A stretch of 37,261 nucleotides of DNA from an uncultured Prevotella sp. (lineage in GTDB: Bacteria; Bacteroidota; Bacteroidia; Bacteroidales; Bacteroidaceae), in contig CAJKQX010000017.1 in assembly GCA_905202125.1 (NCBI GenBank), forward strand, positions 1-37,261, given 5' to 3'. The notes beneath the pieces are model-generated. The model was not told where the DNA came from, searched no databases, and was given only the letters and a program-made list of their open reading frames with translations. Shown one piece after another: positions 32,541 through 37,261 of this stretch. Each line of letters opens with the position of its first letter. The stretch's first letter is position 1. The position numbers and the translations under genes were made by a program.

Positions 32541-33413
32541 TTACAATATTATCTTGTATCGGGCGTCGAACGTCCGGCCTGCCTTGAGATGCTGCATCCA
32601 CTCGCGATGCTCCAGATCTCCTTCGTATCCCACAGTGTCACAACGACCGTACCACGGTTCGATACATACAAAGGGACAGTCGGGATGCGTCTTCGTGGGC
32701 GACCAGAGGGCCACCAGCGGCGCGTCAAACTCCAGCGAGACGTAGGGGCGGCGCGACTTGTCGAGCAGAGAGACCTTGCTCAACTGATGGTTGTCGAAGA
32801 TATATGTGTCGCAGTCGAACGTGTGAACGTCCACCTGCATGAGTCCGTCAACATCCACATCGAGCACATGACGTTCGGGCGATGTGCACCCCTTCTCCGC
32901 GGGCGAGATATACTCCAGGCCCTCGCTGCGGTCGAAGGCGAAATAGCCGCGGGCATCCGTAGAGAGGTCGAGCTCGGGAAAATAGAACGCCGGATGGGCA
33001 CCTATCTGGAAATGAAGGTCACAGGTACCCGTGTTTTCCACGTGCCAGCCCACAGTGATGGCGTTGCCGTCGAGACGATAGTCTATCCGAAGGCGGAACG
33101 GGAAGGGATATTTCATAAGTGTCTCGGGTGTGCTCTCAAGCACAAAAGCGGCCGCATCTGCATCAGCAGATACAAGATTAAAGTCCATGTCACGGGCAAA
33201 CCCGTGCTGCCCCATCTCATAGACCGTGCCCTCATGGCGGTACACATTGTTCCACACACGTCCCACGAACGGGAACAAGACAGGCGAGCGGCGACCCCAG
33301 AAACGCCCGTCGCCCTGCCACAGATATTCCTTACCGTCCTTGCGGATGCTTTGCAGTTCGGCGCCGTGCTCGGATATGCTGACGCTGAGTATCGGATTGG
33401 AGATTGTGATCAT
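32541..33413 (-). CDS. Aldose 1-epimerase-like protein (LacX group)
   Basis: The 290-residue protein has the galactose-mutarotase beta-sandwich fold. Diagnostic pieces: ISNPILSVSISEHGAELQSI near the N-terminus, GRRSPVLFPFVGRVWNN (40-56), a conserved His in GQHGFARDMDF (H70), the catalytic-type His in IGAHPAFYFPE, and the Glu-bearing CIEPWYGRCD near the C-terminus. It should interconvert anomers of a sugar or sugar phosphate in the cytoplasm; the LacX subgroup substrate is poorly known. It stands alone on the minus strand and is divergent from the secreted glycosidase-like gene at 33741, which suggests a loose link to carbohydrate use. Confidence 0.9.
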   Translation of the reverse strand: MITISNPILSVSISEHGAELQSIRKDGKEYLWQGDGRFWGRRSPVLFPFVGRVWNNVYRHEGTVYEMGQHGFARDMDFNLVSADADAAAFVLESTPETLMKYPFPFRLRIDYRLDGNAITVGWHVENTGTCDLHFQIGAHPAFYFPELDLSTDARGYFAFDRSEGLEYISPAEKGCTSPERHVLDVDVDGLMQVDVHTFDCDTYIFDNHQLSKVSLLDKSRRPYVSLEFDAPLVALWSPTKTHPDCPFVCIEPWYGRCDTVGYEGDLEHREWMQHLKAGRTFDARYKIIL

Positions 33414-33522
33414 AAGTTGTGTTTGTTTTTTCGATTGTTTTTTTATTATTTAGAAATTCTTCATTGTCAGTATAAAGATGATTGTGCCAACTTGTCGGGG
33501 GCTTGTATCATCAGCCGGTATG

Positions 33523-33530
33523 CAAAGATA
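33523..33530 (-). promoter_or_regulatory. Probable -7 box of the epimerase gene
   Basis: TATCTTTG on the minus strand fits TAnnTTTG perfectly and lies 110 nt upstream of the start codon. No TTTG at the right distance is visible. Confidence 0.45.
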
Positions 33531-33603
33531 GCGATTTTTGTGTCATATAAAAATAAACAGATAGTGAAATTCCTACCTTTTGATATCTGTCGGTCATTGA
33601 ACC

Positions 33604-33649
33604 TGCATTATTCATAGAACGTCCTGCTACGGATCCTATAAATAATGCA
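33604..33649. repeat. 14-bp inverted repeat upstream of the glycosidase-like gene
   Basis: TGCATTATTCATAG (33604-33617) pairs with CTATAAATAATGCA (33636-33649) with one mismatch, around an 18-nt loop. It ends 43 bp before the -7 box of the gene at 33741 and is a candidate operator. The divergent intergenic region 33414-33740 holds this and the two promoter boxes only. Confidence 0.55.
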
Positions 33650-33692
33650 AGTGAAAAAAGGAAAAAGAGAGTGTATTATTCAATATTATTCG

Positions 33693-33700
33693 TACCTTTG
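33693..33700 (+). promoter_or_regulatory. Probable -7 box of the glycosidase-like gene
   Basis: TACCTTTG fits TAnnTTTG and lies 40 nt upstream of the ATG. The -33 TTTG is missing, which suits an activator-dependent promoter. Confidence 0.5.
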
Positions 33701-33740
33701 TCTTACAATAATGTATTATCAGCTTTAAACCAGGCTTATT

Positions 33741-35897
33741 ATGAAAAGAATCAATTTCTTACTATTGCTCTTGTTGTCGTGTACTGCCGGTATGGCACAG
33801 ACGACGAGGGAAAAAACAACGTTCCAGACATCGGGTCAATGGAAACCCGTGACCGACATCCGCTCGGACCTTGTGATGGTGTATGGATGCAACGATTATC
33901 GCAACATCACGTTCAAGGATCGTGTGAAATCATGGCGCGACCGCGGTTATCACGCCCATTACATGACGGGAATCGCATGGGGCGAGTACAAAGACTATTT
34001 CACGGGCAAGTGGGATGGCAAGTGGCATCTTGATGAAGGTCAGAAGACAATGAGGGGCGACACCATCTGGCATGGACATCTGATACCCTACATCGTGCCG
34101 TCGCTCAACTACATCGAGTATTTCCAACAGCGGCATATCAAGCCCGTCATAGATGAGGGCATAGACGCCATCTTCCTTGAAGAGCCCGAGTTTTGGGCAA
34201 GGGCCGGATACAGTGAGGCCTTCAAGAGGGAATGGAAGGAATACTACGGATTCCCGTGGCGTCCGCAACACGAGAGCGCCGAGAACACGTATCTGAGCAA
34301 CAAACTGAAGTATCATCTCTATTACCGTGCGCTGGACGAGTCGTTCAAGTATGCGAAGGCATACGGTCAGGGCAAGGGCATGGACGTGCGCTGCTACGTG
34401 CCGACACACTCTCTCTTGAACTACTCTCAGTGGCAGATTGTATCGCCCGAAGCGAGTCTGGCCTCGATGAAGAGTTGCGACGGATACATAGCACAGGTGT
34501 GGACAGGCACATCGCGCGAGCCCAACTATTTCAACGGCAAGGCCAAAGAGCGTGTCTTCGAGACGGCTTATCTCGAATATGGCTGCATGGAGTCGATGAC
34601 AAGACCCACCCACCGCAAGATGTTCTTCCTCACCGACCCCATAGAGGACCGCGCCCGCGACTGGAGCGACTACAAACAGAACTATCAGGCCACTTACACG
34701 GCCGAACTGATGTGGCCGCAGATAGACAACTACGAGGTGATGCCGTGGCCCGACCGCATATATGAGGGACTCTACAACGAGAGCGCCACAAGCAAGAAGA
34801 AGATCCATATCCCTCCCTTCTACGCCACACAGATGCAAGTGATGATCAATGCGCTCAACGACGTGCCGGCCTCAACCAATCAGGTGAGCGGCACACAGGG
34901 CATCAGCATCGCTATGTCCAACAGTCTCATGTTCCAGCGTTCGCCGCAGCCGGTGGAGAACTATGACGACCCGCAGCTGAGCAATTTCTACGGTGAGGCT
35001 CTGCCGCTGCTCAAACGCGGTGTGCCAGTCAACATCGTGCATCTGGAGAACACGGGGTATGAAGACACATGGACCAACACAAAGGTGCTGCTGCTCTCCT
35101 ACTCGAACATGAAACCGATGGAGCAAACCTCCAACGACAATATAGCACAGTGGGTGAAGGATGGCGGTGTGCTCATCTATTCGGCCCGCGACAACGACCC
35201 CTATCAGCGTGTGATGGAATGGTGGAATCAGCATGGCAACAACTATGGCGCTCCGTCCGAGCAACTGTTTGAGACACTGGGTATCGACCGACAGGCCAAA
35301 GAGGGCAGATACACTGCCGGCAAGGGCGTGGTGTATGTGATACGTCAGGACCCCAAAGAGTTTGTCATGCAGGAGAATGGCGACAGCAAGCTCATCGACA
35401 TCGTAAGACAAGCTTACGAGCAGGACGCAAAAGCCGGCAAACTGGAGTTCAAGAACTCGTTCGTGCTCTCTCGCGGCAACTACGACCTGTGCAGCGTCAT
35501 CGACGAGAACGTGGTGTCGGACAAACCCTACGTATTCAAGGGTTGCTACATCGACCTCTTCGACAACACTCTGCCCGTGGTGCGCACCAAGATGGTGGAG
35601 CCGGGCAAACAGGCATTCCTCTACAATGTCAATCGCGTGGAGGACAAGCAACGGCCGCAGGTGCTCGCAGCGGCCTCGCGTCAGTATGACGAGCAGCGCA
35701 CGGCCAACTCCTACTCCTTCACATCCAAAAGCCCTGTCAACACGGTGAACGTGATGCGCGTGTTGCTACCGGCCAAGCCCAAGCAGGTAACGGTGGACGG
35801 CAAACCGGTGGCTCCGCAATGGGACAAGGCCAGCAAGACTCTGTTGCTCAATTTCGACAACAGTCCCGAGGGCATCAAGGTGGACATCCGTTGGTAG
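33741..35897 (+). CDS. Secreted glycoside hydrolase-like protein of unassigned family (TIM barrel plus GATase-like domain)
   Basis: The 718-residue exported protein has a signal peptide (1-19, ending GMAQ). The first about 380 residues look like a (beta/alpha)8 glycosidase barrel. DAIFLEEPEFWARAGYSEAF carries clustered acidic residues (E147, E148, E150), and aromatic-rich segments follow (AQVWTGTSREPNYF, MWPQIDNYEVMPWPDRIYEG). Residues about 400-560 resemble the GATase-like trimerisation domain of GH42 enzymes (VNIVHLENTGY, TKVLLLSYSNMKP, QWVKDGGVLIYSARD). The last 100 residues suggest a beta-sandwich. I do not recognise the CAZy family, and substrate and catalytic residues are unproven. It is divergent from the epimerase gene and followed by a strong hairpin. 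Confidence 0.72.
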   Translation: MKRINFLLLLLLSCTAGMAQTTREKTTFQTSGQWKPVTDIRSDLVMVYGCNDYRNITFKDRVKSWRDRGYHAHYMTGIAWGEYKDYFTGKWDGKWHLDEGQKTMRGDTIWHGHLIPYIVPSLNYIEYFQQRHIKPVIDEGIDAIFLEEPEFWARAGYSEAFKREWKEYYGFPWRPQHESAENTYLSNKLKYHLYYRALDESFKYAKAYGQGKGMDVRCYVPTHSLLNYSQWQIVSPEASLASMKSCDGYIAQVWTGTSREPNYFNGKAKERVFETAYLEYGCMESMTRPTHRKMFFLTDPIEDRARDWSDYKQNYQATYTAELMWPQIDNYEVMPWPDRIYEGLYNESATSKKKIHIPPFYATQMQVMINALNDVPASTNQVSGTQGISIAMSNSLMFQRSPQPVENYDDPQLSNFYGEALPLLKRGVPVNIVHLENTGYEDTWTNTKVLLLSYSNMKPMEQTSNDNIAQWVKDGGVLIYSARDNDPYQRVMEWWNQHGNNYGAPSEQLFETLGIDRQAKEGRYTAGKGVVYVIRQDPKEFVMQENGDSKLIDIVRQAYEQDAKAGKLEFKNSFVLSRGNYDLCSVIDENVVSDKPYVFKGCYIDLFDNTLPVVRTKMVEPGKQAFLYNVNRVEDKQRPQVLAAASRQYDEQRTANSYSFTSKSPVNTVNVMRVLLPAKPKQVTVDGKPVAPQWDKASKTLLLNFDNSPEGIKVDIRW

Positions 35898-35930
35898 GAT
35901 ATCCGACGATTGTATAAAACCAAACATTGT

Positions 35931-35976
35931 ATTTCCCTTGCGGCGCAACCTATTGCTGCCGCAAGGGAAATTTATT
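35931..35976 (+). terminator. Hairpin terminator of the glycosidase-like gene
   Basis: ATTTCCCTTGCGGC (35931-35944) pairs perfectly with GCCGCAAGGGAAAT (35958-35971), a 14-bp stem with a 13-nt loop, followed by TTATTT. It lies 33 nt after the stop codon. Confidence 0.75.
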
Positions 35977-36018
35977 TGCAATACATCTTGAGATGGCAGA
36001 TATGAAAATACGATTATT

Positions 36019-36351
36019 TTATAAAAAAGGATTATGTATGTACCCTTCCTGATCGTAGCCCTTGCGCTCGCGATGTATCAAATCTATCAATTGTTGCAAC
36101 TCATCGACGTCTGACCGAAGATTCTTAAAACGCAGATACTGATCATCATATCTTTTCGATGAGCCTTGCTTAAGGCGGGTTTCGATGTCTCGGGGTATTA
36201 AAAAACAAGAACGCCCCTTGCCCAAACAATGCACTATGAAATCGCCACTCTTGTGTGCGGCCTTCTTCTTGAACACATTGATGAGCATGATGTTGACCAT
36301 CGCCTTCACAAAAATATCCGTACCATCGGAACCGACGTTGTTGATTACCAA
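36019..36351 (-). CDS. Hypothetical protein, start uncertain
   Basis: This 110-codon frame opens with TTG; the first ATG is codon 18 (36300). It has no match I recognise. The product is basic in the middle (FKKKAAHKSGDFIVHCLGKGRSCFLIPRDIE) and has a charged helical stretch near the end (RFKNLRSDVDELQQLIDLIHRERKGYDQEG). Base composition is more AT-rich than the neighbouring metabolic genes. It lies just on the chromosomal side of the tRNA-Phe fragment and could be a remnant of an earlier insertion. An opposite-strand frame (36185-36442) is less likely because it runs into the tRNA-derived sequence. Confidence 0.4.
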   Translation of the reverse strand: MVINNVGSDGTDIFVKAMVNIMLINVFKKKAAHKSGDFIVHCLGKGRSCFLIPRDIETRLKQGSSKRYDDQYLRFKNLRSDVDELQQLIDLIHRERKGYDQEGYIHNPFL

Positions 36352-36379
36352 TGATTTGGCGATGAAATTCTACCTAACG

Positions 36380-36411
36380 AAAAACGACTTAGATTTTCAC
36401 CTAAGTCGTTT
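36380..36411 (-). terminator. Terminator behind the tRNA-Phe fragment
   Basis: CTAAGTCGTTT (36401-36411) and AAACGACTTAG (36382-36392) form a perfect 11-bp stem with an 8-nt loop. On the minus strand the stem ends in a run of five T. It starts 4 nt after the tRNA-derived CCA and probably ended the original tRNA-Phe gene. Confidence 0.75.
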
Positions 36412-36415
36412 GCTG

Positions 36416-36457
36416 TGGTGCCAACGGGAATCGAACCAGTGACACAAGGATTTTCAG
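36416..36457 (-). pseudogene. 3' half of tRNA-Phe (probable attachment-site copy)
   Basis: On the minus strand the sequence runs from the anticodon loop CTGAAAA (GAA anticodon) through TCCTTGTGTC and a T-arm ACTGG TTCGATT CCCGT, to GGCACCA. The T-stem has one mismatch. The 5' half is missing: the upstream bases cannot form an anticodon stem, D-arm or acceptor strand. A partial tRNA followed by a tRNA terminator is what integration into a tRNA gene leaves at one end. Confidence 0.65.
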
Positions 36458-36544
36458 AACTCTGTTTGCCAAACCCAAACGACTCTCTCTCAGAGAGTTA
36501 ATACTATGTTATTTTATGTGCTTGCAGATTTGCTTGCAGATTTT

Positions 36545-37048
36545 CTATTTTCCATTTAATCGCGTTCTCAACTCCGCATTTTCAGCCTTTAATGCCTGAA
36601 GCTCCGAGCGCATCTCCGACTTGTCGGCGAGTAAATCATCGACCTGCTTTTGCAGTACACTGATGGTTTCGTCCTTCGCCTTAATCAACTCCTCATTCTT
36701 TTTTTGTGCTTCCTCCATTTTCTTTACGGCTTTAGAATCTGCCTCGCTATCCTTTGCCGAGAATGGAGCATCGCCACCGTTATAGATGGGACCAAAAAAA
36801 GAAGTGGGATTGTGATGTCCCCTTACCACATAGTCACGGAACAACCTTACATCGAAGTTGCTGTCGAAGAACACATACGGAGGCACTTCCAAGATAGCGG
36901 CTATCTTCTCGAACGTTTCCATTTTGGTCTTGCCACTCCGACCCATCAAATGTATGGCCTGAGTGCTTACTTCTGCTTTGGCGGCAAGTTCTTCAATCGT
37001 CATGCCCTTTATTTGCGCCAATTCCTTGATTAGCTTGAGGTTTGCCAT
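36545..37048 (-). CDS. XRE/Cro-CI-type transcriptional regulator with coiled-coil tail
   Basis: I chose the ATG at 37048 (MANLKLIKELAQIKGM), giving 167 residues; an ATG at 37075 and a TTG at 37081 are in frame upstream. The N-terminal 60 residues form a Cro/CI-like helix-turn-helix (GMTIEELAAKAEVSTQAIHL), followed by KMETFEKIAAILEVPPYVFF, typical of phage and conjugative-element repressors. The C-terminal about 70 residues (KKMEEAQKKNEELIKAKDE ... ELQALKAENAELRTRL) form a strong coiled coil, probably for oligomerisation. It is the first gene inside the presumed element and faces a divergent frame across a promoter/operator, so a repressor role is likely. Confidence 0.82.
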   Translation of the reverse strand: MANLKLIKELAQIKGMTIEELAAKAEVSTQAIHLMGRSGKTKMETFEKIAAILEVPPYVFFDSNFDVRLFRDYVVRGHHNPTSFFGPIYNGGDAPFSAKDSEADSKAVKKMEEAQKKNEELIKAKDETISVLQKQVDDLLADKSEMRSELQALKAENAELRTRLNGK

Positions 37049-37133
37049 ATCTTTTGCCCGTTTTAGGTGAGACATCAACAAAGTTTTTGTAACTTTTATA
37101 GAAAGTATTGCTTTACTATCAAAAAATTATTAT

Positions 37134-37155
37134 TATCTTTGCACCAACAAAGGTA
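37134..37155. promoter_or_regulatory. Divergent promoter/operator palindrome
   Basis: TATCTTTG (37134-37141) is a plus-strand -7 box, and CAAAGGTA (37148-37155) reads TACCTTTG on the minus strand. The two boxes are 6 nt apart and form a near-perfect palindrome. The regulator gene lies leftward and a short frame rightward, so one bound protein could control both. Confidence 0.55.
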
Positions 37156-37172
37156 TAAAAAAAATCCGAGTT

Positions 37173-37261
37173 ATGCAACCAAATGCGACAAAAACTAACC
37201 TCAGAGACACGGCTCTTTCATTTAAAAATGGCTTGCTCTTTCGAAAAAGATGTTATTTTAT
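37173..37261 (+). CDS. Partial open frame running off the window end
   Basis: From ATG at 37173 the frame is open to the last base (29 codons, beginning MQPNATKTNLRD and continuing FKNGLLFRKRCYF). It lies 32 nt after a plus-strand -7 box and is divergent from the XRE regulator. That is the usual place for an early gene of a phage or integrative element. It is too short to identify. Confidence 0.35.
   Translation, partial: MQPNATKTNLRDTALSFKNGLLFRKRCYF

Noticed and set aside
36185..36442. An 85-codon plus-strand frame ending inside the tRNA-Phe fragment
   Set aside because: It runs through a terminator hairpin and tRNA-derived sequence, so it is unlikely to be a gene.
36416..36500. A complete tRNA-Phe gene
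   Set aside because: The 3' half is clear, but the bases upstream of the anticodon loop cannot form the anticodon stem, D-arm or 5' acceptor strand.

Overview
The window reads as a chromosomal segment of a gut-type member of the Bacteroidales. Evidence: a SusC/SusD pair with ECF sigma and FecR-type anti-sigma genes, Bacteroidetes-style promoters (TTTG, about 19-21 nt, TAnnTTTG) in front of most transcription units, almost no Shine-Dalgarno sequences, a type IX secretion-like C-terminal tail, and an ilvD-ilvB-ilvN-thioesterase-ilvC cluster. Coding DNA is moderately GC-rich and intergenic DNA AT-rich. A Muribaculaceae- or Prevotella-like host is plausible, but this is inferred from gene content only.

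Layout. (1) 1-18.2 kb is a glycan-utilisation region aimed at mannose-rich, probably host-type glycans. A plus-strand GH92/phosphatase-fold operon faces a minus-strand block of ECF sigma, FecR anti-sigma, STN-SusC and SusD. Then come a GT90-type glycosyltransferase, a NagB-like/PIG-L fusion behind a second GH92, a fragment of a third GH92, and a secreted Asp-box (sialidase-like) protein. (2) 18.2-19.2 kb is non-coding and rich in inverted repeats. (3) 19.2-25.9 kb is housekeeping: acetyltransferase, tRNA-Pro(CGG), recJ-recQ, a MITE-like element, superoxide dismutase, and a class A beta-lactamase. (4) 25.9-32.2 kb holds the branched-chain amino acid genes ilvD-ilvB-ilvN-acyl-ACP thioesterase-ilvC, read leftwards. 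(5) 32.2-36.0 kb holds a 22-bp-period palindromic array, an aldose-1-epimerase-like gene and a secreted glycosidase-like protein I cannot assign to a family. (6) From about 36.4 kb to the end the window looks like the edge of an integrated element: a 3' half of tRNA-Phe with its terminator, an XRE-type regulator, and a divergent promoter/operator.

How the genes may work together. The sigma/anti-sigma pair and the STN domain of SusC form a standard trans-envelope circuit that would sense glycan import. The first GH92 has Gln where the family has its catalytic acid Glu, and it sits 12 bp from a secreted endonuclease/exonuclease/phosphatase-fold enzyme. Together they could remove a mannosyl-phosphate cap and then the exposed phosphate. 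The second GH92 keeps the Glu and is co-transcribed with a NagB-like/PIG-L fusion whose NagB half lacks residues catalytic in E. coli NagB.

Most promising signals for follow-up: the GH92(Gln)-phosphatase pair, the degenerate NagB-PIG-L fusion, the 22-bp palindromic array, the tRNA-Phe attachment-like boundary, and the inverted-repeat region at 18.3-19.1 kb. All calls come from reading the sequence; no database search was run.
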